DNA from: Aquibium pacificus
Lineage (GTDB): Bacteria > Pseudomonadota > Alphaproteobacteria > Rhizobiales > Rhizobiaceae
Assembly: GCF_040839445.1 (NCBI RefSeq)
Contig: NZ_JBDPGJ010000002.1
Coordinates: 124,001-188,000, forward strand
Direction: 5' to 3'
DNA: 64,000 nt
Shown: one piece after another, positions 1-8,677 of the stretch
Numbering within the stretch: position 1 is the first letter of the stretch
How the letters are laid out: each line of letters starts with the position of its first letter
Made by a program: the position numbers and the translations under genes
The notes under the pieces: model-generated
Database searches by the model: none
Told to the model about the DNA's origin: nothing
Seen by the model: only the letters and a program-made list of their open reading frames with translations

Positions 1-1
1 C

Positions 2-388
2 GCCCGCAAGAATGCCGAAACCGGACGGATCGAGGCCCTCCTGCTCGACGGGAACCGCGAAGCGGCGGGTGATTTCTTTATCGACTGCACCGGTTTCAGG
101 CGAAGGCTTATCTGCGGCGAGATGGGCGCAGAATGGGTCTCCTACCGGTCGACGCTGCCGGTAAACCGCGCCATGCCGTTCTGGCTCGACCACGAGGACG
201 GGTCGGAGATGTCTCCCTTCACGCTTGCTTTGGCGCAGGAGGCGGGCTGGATGTGGTCGATCTCGACGCAGGACCGGATCGGCTGCGGCTATGTCTACTC
301 CGACCATTTCCGGACGCCGGACGAAGCCAAGGCCGAGATCGAACGGACGCTCGGCCGAAAGATCGAGCCGGCTCGGGCGCACCAGTAG
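2..388 (+). pseudogene. Flavin-dependent tryptophan halogenase-like fragment, C-terminus missing
   Basis: The reading frame enters from outside the window and stops at the TAG at 386-388. The translated part carries FIDCTGFRRRL and later GWMWSIS followed by GYVYS and a DEAKAEIE segment, the order seen in the middle of flavin-dependent tryptophan halogenases (PF04820). GWMWSIS corresponds to the conserved WxWxI halogenase motif. In family members roughly 200 residues follow this point, including the GFLEPLES-type stretch. Here only about 40 residues follow, and the frame ends 5 bases from the end of the convergent efflux gene. I infer a 3'-truncated remnant rather than an active halogenase. 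The N-terminal flavin-binding half lies outside the window, so its state is unknown. Confidence 0.7.
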
Positions 389-393
389 CAGGG

Positions 394-1917
394 TCAGTCC
401 ATGTGGGCTGCGGCCGGAGCGGCGGCGACGGCCCTCGGCTTGCGCAGGAGCAGGGCCAGTGGAATGGCGCACAGCGTGACGATCATCATCAGCTTGAAAT
501 CGTCGATGTAGGAAATCATCAGAGCCTGGGCGTTCACGAGCTGGTCGATCTGCGACAGCGCAGCGGGATCACCGTTGGCCGCGGCCGGCGAAATGGCGCG
601 CAATGCCGGGCTGAACGGGTTGATGGCGGTCGACAATTCCGCATGGTTCACCTGCACGTTCCGCGTGAGCATGACGGTGACGACGGAAATTCCGATCGAC
701 GAACCGATGTTGCGCACGAGGCTGAAGAGGCTCGCGGCGTCGGTGCGGAACCGCGGTTCGAGCGTGGCGAAGGCAACCGTCGACAGGGGCACGAAGACCA
801 GCCCCAGGCCGAGCCCCTGGACGACGCCGGAAACGATGATGAGCCGGTCGTCCATCTGGGGCGAAAAGCCCGTCATGTCGTGCAGCGACCACGCCGTCAG
901 AGCGAGGCCGGCCACGACCAGCAGGCGTGCGTCGACGATCCGCACCAGCCGCCCGACGAGGATCATGGAGATCATCGTGCCGACTCCGCGCGGCGCCATG
1001 ACCAGGCCGGTGCGGATGGTCGAGTGGTCGAACAGCCGCGACAGCATCGGCGGGAGCAGCGCCAGGCTGGCCAGCAGGATGATGCCGACGATGAAGATGA
1101 AGACGAGGCCGGTGACGAAGTTGCGGTCGCGGAAGATCGCGGGATCGATGAAGGTCTCGCTGCCGGTAAGCAGGTGGATCGCGAAGATCCAGAATCCGGT
1201 GATCGACAGGCCGAGTTCGATCCAAATCTCGGCGGCCGAGAACCAGTCCACCTCGCCGCCCCGGTCCAACATGAGCTGTAGCGCTCCGACGCCCAGCGAA
1301 AGCATGGCGAAGCCGAAGAAATCGAACCCGCGAAGCCGCTTGGCCACCCGCGGCAGGTAGGCGGCGCAGCCGAGGAAGGCGATGATGCCGACCGGCAGGT
1401 TGATGAAGAAGACCCAGCGCCAGTCGAGCGTCTCGGTGAGCCAGCCACCGAGCGTCGGGCCGATGATGGGGCCGACCATGATGCCGGCGCCCCACATGGC
1501 CATCGCCGAGCCGTGGCGTTCCTTCGGATTGATGTCGAGCAGGAAGGTCTGGGAAAGCGGCACGATCGCGGCGCCGAAGAGCCCTTGGGTCACCCGGAAC
1601 AGCACCATCGACTCCAGGTTCCAGGCCAGGCCACAGGCCATGGAGGAGACGGTGAAGCCGACGATCGTGACGAGGAAGAGTTCGCGCCGGCCGATCCGGT
1701 CCGAGAGCCAGCCGGTGACCGGCGTCATGATCGCCGCGGCCACGATATAGGACGTCAGCACCCATGTGATGGTGTCCTGGCTCGCGCCAAGATCGCCCGT
1801 CATCGTCGGCAACGCGACGTTGGCGATCGTGGTGTCGAGCACCTGCATGATCGTGGCGAGCATGATCGATAGGGTGATCAGCCCGCGATGCGGCACCTCG
1901 GTGAAGGAATTTTCCAT
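394..1917 (-). CDS. emrB: DHA2-family MFS multidrug efflux permease, EmrB/QacA type
   Basis: A 507-residue inner-membrane protein, the usual length for 14-helix DHA2 drug:proton antiporters. LDTTIANVALP at residues 27-37 is the family's helix-1 motif, GWLSDRIGRREL at about 69-80 is MFS motif A, and MVGPIIGPTLGGWL is the antiporter motif C. It is the last gene of marR-emrA-emrB; 39 bases separate it from emrA. In such systems EmrB works with the EmrA adaptor to push hydrophobic compounds across the envelope. The substrate cannot be read from the sequence. Its end lies 5 bases from the truncated halogenase, so a terminator has little room there and none was recognised. Confidence 0.93.
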   Translation of the reverse strand: MENSFTEVPHRGLITLSIMLATIMQVLDTTIANVALPTMTGDLGASQDTITWVLTSYIVAAAIMTPVTGWLSDRIGRRELFLVTIVGFTVSSMACGLAWNLESMVLFRVTQGLFGAAIVPLSQTFLLDINPKERHGSAMAMWGAGIMVGPIIGPTLGGWLTETLDWRWVFFINLPVGIIAFLGCAAYLPRVAKRLRGFDFFGFAMLSLGVGALQLMLDRGGEVDWFSAAEIWIELGLSITGFWIFAIHLLTGSETFIDPAIFRDRNFVTGLVFIFIVGIILLASLALLPPMLSRLFDHSTIRTGLVMAPRGVGTMISMILVGRLVRIVDARLLVVAGLALTAWSLHDMTGFSPQMDDRLIIVSGVVQGLGLGLVFVPLSTVAFATLEPRFRTDAASLFSLVRNIGSSIGISVVTVMLTRNVQVNHAELSTAINPFSPALRAISPAAANGDPAALSQIDQLVNAQALMISYIDDFKLMMIVTLCAIPLALLLRKPRAVAAAPAAAHMD

Positions 1918-1956
1918 CGTTCTCTGCCCTCGTTCCCTCCTGAGAGGGAAACGGCG

Positions 1957-3117
1957 CTACTCGGCGGCGACCGCGCTGCCGAACAGGGAGGCGAAGTCCG
2001 GCAGGCCGCGCGCCTTGCCGGTGTCGACCTCCACCGTGGCGCTCATTCCCGTGCGAAGCGCGGCGGCCAGGTCGTCATTCGCTTCGAGCCTGAGACGGAC
2101 CGGGATTCTCTGGGTTACCTTGACCCAGTTGCCGGTGGCATTCTGCGCCGGCAACAGCGAGAATTCCGCGCCCGTGCCCGCGCCGATCGAATCGATCGTC
2201 GCCTCGAGGGGACTGTCCGGGAAAGCGTCGATCCAGACCTCCGCCTTCTGGCCCTTTTTCATGTGGGTCAGCTGGGTTTCCTTGAAGTTGGCGTCGATCC
2301 ACGAATCGCCGGTCTCGACCAGGGTGAAGAGCGCCGTCCCGGCCGAAACCATCTGGCCTTCCTTGAAGGACGACGCCTGCGCGATCACGCCGTCTCCGGC
2401 CGCGACCACCGTCGTCAGCCCGAGCTTCCATGCGGCATTCTCCCGCGCGGCGAGCGCAGCCATCACCGCCGGATGATCGTCGGTCTCGATGTCCGGATTG
2501 CCTGCAAGGGCTGCCCTGGCGCTTGCGATGCCTTGTTGAGCAACGGCGTACTGTTCCTTTGCCTTGGTGAGATCGTGACGCGCGGAGTCGAGCGCCGACT
2601 TGGTGCCGATACCCTTGTCGGTGAGCGATTCCTGACGCCCCAGCTCGCTTTGCAGGTAGTCGACCTCGTTGCCGGCCACATCGGCCTCCGCGACGGCCTT
2701 CTGGTATCCTGCCCGAAGCTGCTCGACCTGAAGCCGCGCGGCCGCCAGGGCGGCATCCGCCTGCGCCAGCGCGATGCGATAGGGCTCGGGATCGATCTCG
2801 AACAGAACGTCGCCGGCCCGCACATGCTCGTTTTCGGAGACGTTGGCCTCGATGACCCGGCCTGAAACCTCGGCCGTCACCGAAATCCGCGCCTGGCGCA
2901 GATTGGCGTTCTCGGTCTCCTGATAGCGCCCGCCGGTGGCCCAGACATATCCCCCGCCCACCACGAGTGCCGCGGGAACGGCAATCATCAGGAGAAGGCG
3001 CGAAGCACGACGCTTCTTCTTCGGTGTCGCGGCTTCGGGCGTTTGCGGGGTGCTCGCCTCGTTCATCTTCAACTCGATTTTTTCCGCCGTCTCGTCGGCC
3101 TTCGTCCTGGCGTTCAT
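1957..3117 (-). CDS. emrA: HlyD/EmrA-family membrane fusion protein
   Basis: A 386-residue periplasmic adaptor. A short Lys/Glu-rich cytoplasmic head is followed by one transmembrane segment (about residues 38-56), a first lipoyl half (VSGRVIEANVSENEHVRAG), a long alpha-helical hairpin rich in Ala, Gln and Glu, and the second lipoyl/beta-barrel part (GDGVIAQASSFKEGQMVSAG, then SWIDANFKETQL). That order is typical of EmrA. The start chosen is the ATG at 3117, which overlaps the marR stop as ATGA; the longer open frame upstream runs through marR out of frame and is not used. Translational coupling with marR is likely. It should pair with the EmrB permease just downstream. Confidence 0.92.
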   Translation of the reverse strand: MNARTKADETAEKIELKMNEASTPQTPEAATPKKKRRASRLLLMIAVPAALVVGGGYVWATGGRYQETENANLRQARISVTAEVSGRVIEANVSENEHVRAGDVLFEIDPEPYRIALAQADAALAAARLQVEQLRAGYQKAVAEADVAGNEVDYLQSELGRQESLTDKGIGTKSALDSARHDLTKAKEQYAVAQQGIASARAALAGNPDIETDDHPAVMAALAARENAAWKLGLTTVVAAGDGVIAQASSFKEGQMVSAGTALFTLVETGDSWIDANFKETQLTHMKKGQKAEVWIDAFPDSPLEATIDSIGAGTGAEFSLLPAQNATGNWVKVTQRIPVRLRLEANDDLAAALRTGMSATVEVDTGKARGLPDFASLFGSAVAAE

Positions 3118-3635
3118 CCGTGTGTACCTTCCTCTGCTTCCGGCACCCGCTCGCCAACCGTCTTCTGCTCCGCCGGTACCGGCTCGCACCGCGCTCCCGA
3201 CTCGCCGTCCGCCAGGTTGGCGAGAATCGTTTCCAGGCCACGCACGAGTGCGCTCCGCTCGGCCGTGGACATACCTTCCAGTGCCTCCTGATAGATGGTC
3301 CCCGCCACCTCCTTGACGGCGCCGAACGTCGCGCGGGCCTTCCCGGTCGGATAGACGACGCGGACGCGGCGATCCGAGGCCGACTGACGGCGCTCGATCC
3401 ATCCGCCCTCTTCCATCCTGTCGAGCAGACGCGAGACGCTGATGGGTTCGATCTCGAGCAGTTCCGCCAGTCTCGCCTGGGCCATTCCCTCTTCCTTGAC
3501 GAGACGGAACAGGAGCCGCCACTGGGCGGCCGACAGACCGTGTCCGGCCGCCCGCATCTCGAACCGCTTCCGCATCAGGCGCGCCGCATCGTGGATGAGG
3601 AATCCGAGTCGTTCCGTGCCGTCACCGTGTTTCAT
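3114..3635 (-). CDS. MarR-family transcriptional regulator of the emrAB operon
   Basis: A winged-helix MarR protein of about 173 residues. The N-terminal helix LIHDAARLMRKRF is followed by the HTH region (LSAAQWRLLFRLV, AQARLAELLEIEPISVSRLL) and the basic wing RRQSASDRRVRVVYPT with the conserved DRR. It heads the operon and overlaps emrA by four bases, so it most likely represses the efflux genes and is released by their substrates. A promoter with a palindrome between -35 and -10 sits directly before it. Two starts are possible, ATG 3644 and ATG 3635; the -10 box overlaps the first, so I chose 3635, which would make the mRNA nearly leaderless. Confidence 0.9.
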   Translation of the reverse strand: MKHGDGTERLGFLIHDAARLMRKRFEMRAAGHGLSAAQWRLLFRLVKEEGMAQARLAELLEIEPISVSRLLDRMEEGGWIERRQSASDRRVRVVYPTGKARATFGAVKEVAGTIYQEALEGMSTAERSALVRGLETILANLADGESGARCEPVPAEQKTVGERVPEAEEGTHG

Positions 3636-3641
3636 GAGCGC

Positions 3642-3670
3642 CATATATAATGAGCATGCTTACCTTTCAA
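3642..3670 (-). promoter_or_regulatory. Promoter of marR-emrAB with palindromic operator in the spacer
   Basis: On the minus strand TTGAAA (3670-3665) and TATATG (3647-3642) are 17 bases apart, a good sigma-70 arrangement. The spacer contains the perfect 8-base palindrome AGCATGCT (3653-3660). A MarR dimer bound there would block RNA polymerase, so this is the expected autorepression site. The predicted transcription start falls at about 3635, at or next to the chosen start codon. The elements are seen directly; the binding is inferred. Confidence 0.6.
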
Positions 3671-3789
3671 GTTCGGCGACATTGGGGAGCCATGCCGGAC
3701 GGACAGGTGAGACATGCAAGTGGTGCATGGCGGACGCCGAACGTTCCGGGAGCTATTGACGCATGCACGGACCCCGGCCAAATGACGCC

Positions 3790-4245
3790 ATGTCCATCGT
3801 TCTCCCGATCGTCCGTCTGCCGCATTCGCAAGGCCTCACCTTGCCCGCCTACGAGACCGCGGGCGCGGCCGGCATGGATCTGCGGGCGGCGATCCCGGAA
3901 GACCGCAATCTGATCATCCTGCCGGGGCGCCGCGCCCTCGTCCCCACCGGTCTGGTCTTCGAGATTCCTGCCGGTCACGAGGGCCAGGTGCGGCCGCGCT
4001 CGGGGCTGGCGCTGAAGCATGGGATCACCTGTCTCAACACGCCCGGCACCATCGACAGCGACTATCGGGGCGAGGTGCAGGTTCTGCTGGTGAACCTGGG
4101 CGACGAGGATTTCGCGCTCACCCGGGGCATGCGCATCGCCCAGCTCGTCATCGCGCCCGTGGTCCAGGCGACAGTCGAGGAAAGCGTGGTGGCGCAGGAG
4201 ACGCCGCGCGGCGCGAGCGGCTTCGGCTCGACGGGCGCCCGATGA
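3790..4245 (+). CDS. dut: Deoxyuridine 5'-triphosphate nucleotidohydrolase (dUTPase)
   Basis: Hydrolyses dUTP to dUMP and pyrophosphate, keeping uracil out of DNA and supplying dUMP for thymidylate synthesis. All five trimeric dUTPase motifs are present in 151 residues: AGAAGMDLRA (24-33), PRSGLALKHG (69-78), GTIDSDYRGE (86-95, catalytic Asp89), MRIAQLVIAP (114-123) and RGASGFGSTG (140-149). The ATG at 3790 gives the normal length; an in-frame ATG at 3763 would add nine residues unlike the family. The stop overlaps the start of the HAD gene by four bases (ATGA), so the two are probably translated together. Confidence 0.96.
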   Translation: MSIVLPIVRLPHSQGLTLPAYETAGAAGMDLRAAIPEDRNLIILPGRRALVPTGLVFEIPAGHEGQVRPRSGLALKHGITCLNTPGTIDSDYRGEVQVLLVNLGDEDFALTRGMRIAQLVIAPVVQATVEESVVAQETPRGASGFGSTGAR

Positions 4246-4934
4246 GGCCGCCCGGCCTCGTGATCTTCGACTGCGACGGCGTCCTCGTCGACACCGAGAC
4301 GCTGGCCAACCGCAAGCTCTCCGAATGGCTGACGCAGGCCGGATTCCCCGTCACCTACGAGGAATGCCGGGGCCGCTTCTGCGGGCGGTCCATGCGATCG
4401 GTGCAGGAGGAGATCGAGGCGGCGGGCGTCGATCTCGGCGCCGATTTCGTCGACCGGTGGAACGCGGGACTACCGGACCTTTTCGCGAACGGGGTCGAGG
4501 CCGTTCCGCATGTGGAAGCATTTATCAGAGCGCTCGGCGCGGCCGGAATTCCCTTCTGTGTCGCATCCTCGGCGCGCCTCTCCAAGATGCACATAACGCT
4601 CGGTGCGACCGGACTGCTGCCCCACTTCGAGGGTGCAATGTTCAGTTCCACCATGGTTGCCCGCGGAAAGCCGTTCCCGGACCTCTTCCTGCACGCCGCC
4701 GCGACGATGGGATTCTCTGCCGAGAACTGCATCGTGCTTGAGGATTCCGTCGCCGGTACGGCTGCCGGCATCGCGGCCGGCATGCGCGTCTACGCCTATT
4801 GCGGCGACCCCCTTTCGGACCGCGAAGGTCTGGCAAGGGCCGGCGGCATTCTGTTCGACGACATGCGGCGGGTGTCAGGAATGATCGGCCTGGACCAACC
4901 GACCGGCTTTGCCGCGCCCGGCGCGAGCGGCTAA
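4242..4934 (+). CDS. HAD-superfamily (subfamily IA) phosphatase or phosphomutase-like hydrolase
   Basis: A 230-residue protein starting with the HAD motif I DCDGVLVDTE (nucleophile Asp10, acid/base Asp12), then a helical cap, motif II in CVASSARLSK, the motif III Lys in GKPFPDLF, and motif IV VLEDSVAG. This looks like the beta-phosphoglucomutase/phosphoglycolate phosphatase group. The substrate cannot be told from sequence. Overlap with dut and the same strand suggest a shared mRNA, which might hint at nucleotide or house-cleaning phosphatase activity, but that is only context. Confidence 0.88.
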   Translation: MRPPGLVIFDCDGVLVDTETLANRKLSEWLTQAGFPVTYEECRGRFCGRSMRSVQEEIEAAGVDLGADFVDRWNAGLPDLFANGVEAVPHVEAFIRALGAAGIPFCVASSARLSKMHITLGATGLLPHFEGAMFSSTMVARGKPFPDLFLHAAATMGFSAENCIVLEDSVAGTAAGIAAGMRVYAYCGDPLSDREGLARAGGILFDDMRRVSGMIGLDQPTGFAAPGASG

Positions 4935-4970
4935 AATGCCGCCTGCGGGTTCACGGATTCAGGAACGGCC

Positions 4971-5783
4971 ATGGACAGGAGCAGGGACATCGGCGCGGTC
5001 TTTCGCGCGCTGCATTCGTCGGCGGACGCATTCGTCATCCCAAATCCCTGGGATGTCGGCACCGCGAAATTCCTGGCCTCGCTCGGCTTCAAGGCGCTCG
5101 CCACCACGAGTGCCGGCTACGCCTTCTCGCGCGGACGGCCGGACGGCGGCATCGCGTTCGACGAGATGATCGCCCACTGCAAGGAACTCGTCTTGGCCAC
5201 CGACCTGCCGGTCTCGGCGGATCTGGAGAAGGGCAAGGGAGACGCGCCGGACTTCGCTGCCGAGACGGTGTTCGCCGCCGAAGCCGCCGGTCTCGCCGGC
5301 TGCTCGCTCGAGGATTTTTCGGGCGACGAGACGAATGCGATCTACGATTTTTCGCTCTCGGTCGAGAGGGTCGCCGCCGCAAGCGAAGCGGCACGGTCGC
5401 TCCGGCGCGACTTCGTGCTGACGGCGCGCGCGGAGAATTTCCTGCACGACCGTCCCGACCTCGACGACACGATCCGCCGTTTGCAGGCATTCGAGCAGGC
5501 GGGAGCCGACGTGCTCTACGCGCCGGGACTCACCAGCATCGAGCAGGTGAAGGCGGTCTGTTCGGCTGTCACGAAGCCGGTCAACATCCTCGCGGTTCCG
5601 AGCTTTTCCGTGCAGGAGCTCGCCGAAGCCGGTGCCAAACGCATCTCGCTCGGGTCGAAGCTCACCACTGCGGCCTTCGGCGTGGTGGAAGCGGCGGCGC
5701 GCGAGATGCTGGATCAGGGGACATTCGAGTTCTCGCGCAAGGGCTATTCCTTCGCCCGGCTGCAGGCGCTGTTTTCGGACTGA
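4971..5783 (+). CDS. Isocitrate lyase/phosphoenolpyruvate mutase family protein
   Basis: A 270-residue TIM-barrel enzyme of the PEP mutase/ICL superfamily (PF13714 type). IPNPWDVGTAKFL (residues 23-35) and the alternating strands ATTSAG, VSADLEKG (metal-binding Asp84), CSLEDFSG (111-118), LTARAE and VLYAPGL follow the family pattern. Members cleave or rearrange C-C or P-C bonds of 2-hydroxy or 2-oxo acids: oxaloacetate hydrolase, 2-methylisocitrate lyase, carboxyPEP mutase. The strictly conserved Cys of true isocitrate lyases (KKCGH) is not seen, so it is probably not AceA. Despite the nearby phn genes I see no direct link to phosphonate synthesis. It stands alone 36 bases after the HAD gene. 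Confidence 0.82.
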   Translation: MDRSRDIGAVFRALHSSADAFVIPNPWDVGTAKFLASLGFKALATTSAGYAFSRGRPDGGIAFDEMIAHCKELVLATDLPVSADLEKGKGDAPDFAAETVFAAEAAGLAGCSLEDFSGDETNAIYDFSLSVERVAAASEAARSLRRDFVLTARAENFLHDRPDLDDTIRRLQAFEQAGADVLYAPGLTSIEQVKAVCSAVTKPVNILAVPSFSVQELAEAGAKRISLGSKLTTAAFGVVEAAAREMLDQGTFEFSRKGYSFARLQALFSD

Positions 5784-5805
5784 CCCCCGCCCCTCGCAGA
5801 GGCGC

Positions 5806-5830
5806 CGAACAAAAACGCATCTGGGGCGTT
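5806..5830 (+). promoter_or_regulatory. Possible EcfG-type general stress promoter of the PfpI gene
   Basis: CGAAC at 5806-5810 and CGTT at 5827-5830 are 16 bases apart. The alphaproteobacterial EcfG/RpoE2 consensus is GGAAC-N16/17-CGTT, so eight of nine bases match. The predicted start would lie near 5838, about 25 bases before the ATG of a gene in a stress-linked family. A single match of this length can occur by chance. Confidence 0.4.
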
Positions 5831-5862
5831 CTCCTGCGTCACCATTCAGCAGGAGCAATATC

Positions 5863-6426
5863 ATGCCCGACATCGCGCAATCGAGGATCGCGATCCTCGC
5901 CACCAACGGCTTCGAACAGTCGGAACTCGAGGTCCCGCTGTCGAAACTGCGGCAAGCGGGCGCAACCGTCGAGGTCGTGTCGCTAGAGAGCGGCGAGATC
6001 AAGGGGTGGGACAAGAAGGACTGGGGCGAGCCCGTTGCAGTGGACCGCGTCCTCGATCAGGCGAACGCTGCCGACTATGACGCCATCGTCCTGCCGGGCG
6101 GACAGATCAATCCGGATCTGCTGCGCGTCGAGAAGAAGGCGGTGGATTTCGTGAAGGCCTTCTCGCGCGCCGGCAAGCCCGTCGCGGCCATCTGCCATGC
6201 ACCATGGCTCCTCATCGAGGCAGACCTGGTCAAAGGCAAGCGGGTGACCTCGTACCACTCGATCAGGACCGACATGATCAATGCCGGTTCGAAGTGGGAA
6301 GATTCCGAAACCGTGCGCGACGGCAACCTCATCACCGCGCGCAATCCCGGCGATCTCGACGCCTTCGTCAAGGCGATCGTGGCCGCCGTCGAGGGGATTT
6401 CGGAAAAACGTTCCGCCGCGGAGTAG
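5863..6426 (+). CDS. DJ-1/PfpI-family protein (YhbO/YraA-like stress protein)
   Basis: A 187-residue class I glutamine amidotransferase-like protein. The nucleophile elbow AAICHAPW (Cys111, His112) and the conserved acid in FEQSELEVP (Glu21/Glu23) form the usual triad region; GWDKKDWG and TSYHSIRTDMINAG match the YhbO/PfpI branch. Family members are described as glyoxalase or deglycase-like stress proteins, with old reports of protease activity; the exact reaction is debated. The ATG at 5863 follows AGGAG with seven bases of spacing. A longer frame from 5632 overlaps the preceding gene and was not used. An EcfG-like promoter precedes it and a strong hairpin follows it. Confidence 0.9.
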   Translation: MPDIAQSRIAILATNGFEQSELEVPLSKLRQAGATVEVVSLESGEIKGWDKKDWGEPVAVDRVLDQANAADYDAIVLPGGQINPDLLRVEKKAVDFVKAFSRAGKPVAAICHAPWLLIEADLVKGKRVTSYHSIRTDMINAGSKWEDSETVRDGNLITARNPGDLDAFVKAIVAAVEGISEKRSAAE

Positions 6427-6452
6427 CGGATCGACTCCAGCGGCGGCGGATG

Positions 6453-6484
6453 CGGCGCCGAGGCTTTTTCCTCGGCGCCGTCTT
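6453..6484 (+). terminator. Intrinsic terminator after the PfpI gene
   Basis: A perfect 11-bp stem (6453-6463 with 6470-6480, CGGCGCCGAGG and its complement) encloses the loop CTTTTT and is followed by TCTTCGCTTTG. The tail is only moderately T-rich. It separates the PfpI gene from cysK. Confidence 0.7.
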
Positions 6485-6587
6485 CGCTTTGCCGCGCATC
6501 TTGAGAAAACTATTCCTTGCCGAACGCTGGTCATTGAGGTTTCGTAGCGCAGGTTGACCTCCCGCAGGTCGATGGAGGAGCAGAGCC

Positions 6588-7565
<978 letters not shown>

Positions 7566-7963
7566 TCCGCGGCTATCAGGAGAATCTCACCCGTGAATCG
7601 ACGGTAACCGGCCGCTGGCGGCGCGCGCATGCAGGCCCCGGACCGCGCATGTAGTGCCGTTCCGGCCGATAGCTCGGCATCACGAATTCGCGGATTGCGC
7701 AGGCGCAACCGAAGATGCTGCTCAAGAACGTCATTGTCCCGTGTCCCGATGTCCGGATGTCCCTTCCGAAACATGCACATCCTACCAGCCGATTCTGAAC
7801 GCCCGGTGAATCGCGCCGGTAACGAATGTGTCCGTGCTGACGAATCGTAGCTTTTTCGTGAACGCCGGACGGATTTCCGAGGGCTCCGGCGGCGCCCTTC
7901 CCAACCGGCGGTACGCATCCTAGAAGGCGTGCGGCGCCAGCGAGACAGAAACGGAGCCTTCCA
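7566..7963. other. 398-base intergenic region between cysK and the MaoC gene
   Basis: Apart from the 52-residue candidate on the minus strand, nothing convincing was found here. No terminator with a T-run follows cysK, and no clear sigma-70 promoter was recognised before the MaoC gene, whose ribosome site AACGGAG precedes its ATG. Confidence 0.5.
7576..7734 (-). CDS. Candidate small protein of 52 residues, unknown function
   Basis: The frame starts at ATG 7734 (MTFLSSIFGCACAIREF) and contains FVMPSYRPERHYMRGPG and a Cys/Arg-rich tail. Codon choice (AGC ATC TTC, CGC GAA TTC GTG ATG CCG) resembles the neighbouring real genes more than random sequence. The ribosome site is weak (GGGACA). It lies in an otherwise empty 398-base gap, on the strand opposite cysK and the MaoC gene. 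I do not recognise a family. It might be spurious. Confidence 0.35.
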   Translation of the reverse strand: MTFLSSIFGCACAIREFVMPSYRPERHYMRGPGPACARRQRPVTVDSRVRFS

Positions 7964-8440
7964 ATGCCGAAACAGACCCTGACGTTCGAATCCATGGGCG
8001 GTCTCCTCGGGGAGGAACTCGGCGTCTCGTCCTGGATCGCCGTCGATCAGGACATGATCGACCGGTTCGCCGACACGACACAGGATCGTCAATGGATCCA
8101 TGTCGACGTCGACCGCGCCCGCCGCGAAAGCCCGTTCGGAACCACGATCGCTCACGGATATCTGACGTTGTCGCTCATTCCGGTCATGAGCTACGAGATC
8201 GGCGCCCGCCCCGCGGGCGTCGCGGCCACGCTGAACTACGGCCTGGACAAGGTCCGGTTCCTGACACCGGTTCGTGCGGGATCTCGCGTGCGCATGCGCA
8301 CGAGGCTCTTGTCGTTCGAACCGAAGGGCGCCGGTCAGTTCCTGATGAAGTCGCTGAACACGATCGAGATCGAGGGCGAAGAGAAACCTGCCCTGATCGC
8401 CGAAACCCTTGCCCTGCTCATACGGGACGCCGCGACATAA
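7964..8440 (+). CDS. MaoC-family (R)-specific enoyl-CoA hydratase-like protein
   Basis: A 158-residue single hot-dog domain. DTTQDRQWIHVDVDRA (from residue 37) contains the hydratase-2 motif with Asp41 and His46, and FGTTIAHGYLTLSL is the conserved helix-capping segment. Such enzymes hydrate trans-2-enoyl-CoA to (R)-3-hydroxyacyl-CoA, feeding polyhydroxyalkanoate synthesis or fatty-acid breakdown. The acyl chain preferred here is unknown. It stands alone, transcribed toward the iron island but separated from it by about 240 bases that hold an Irr box. Confidence 0.88.
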   Translation: MPKQTLTFESMGGLLGEELGVSSWIAVDQDMIDRFADTTQDRQWIHVDVDRARRESPFGTTIAHGYLTLSLIPVMSYEIGARPAGVAATLNYGLDKVRFLTPVRAGSRVRMRTRLLSFEPKGAGQFLMKSLNTIEIEGEEKPALIAETLALLIRDAAT

Positions 8441-8518
8441 CGGCGCGGCCCGGTCTTCCCCCGGCCGTAACCGCCCGGCGGGGAAGTCGCGGAAAACATG
8501 ACATTTCCACTCAAGTCA

Positions 8519-8537
8519 GTTTAGAATTGTTCTAAAC
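8519..8537 (+). promoter_or_regulatory. Iron control element (Irr/ICE box) upstream of irpA
   Basis: A perfect inverted repeat, GTTTAGAA and TTCTAAAC with TTG between. The core TTTAGAA-N3-TTCTAAA equals the ICE consensus bound by Irr in Rhizobiales. It lies about 140 bases before irpA. Irr acts when iron is low and haem is scarce; it can repress storage and haem genes or activate uptake genes. Which way it works here is not visible. Confidence 0.8.
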
Positions 8538-8677
8538 TATTGATTTGAAAACATTTTATCCCCCCGCCTGGAATTGACAGGAGTCGGAGGTGGAGTCTTT
8601 ATGCCGCGACCACGGGTTGCTCGCGGCGCCACGCAGCGTGCGGCCGCCTGTTTCCACCCGCAACCTAGGAGGAGACA

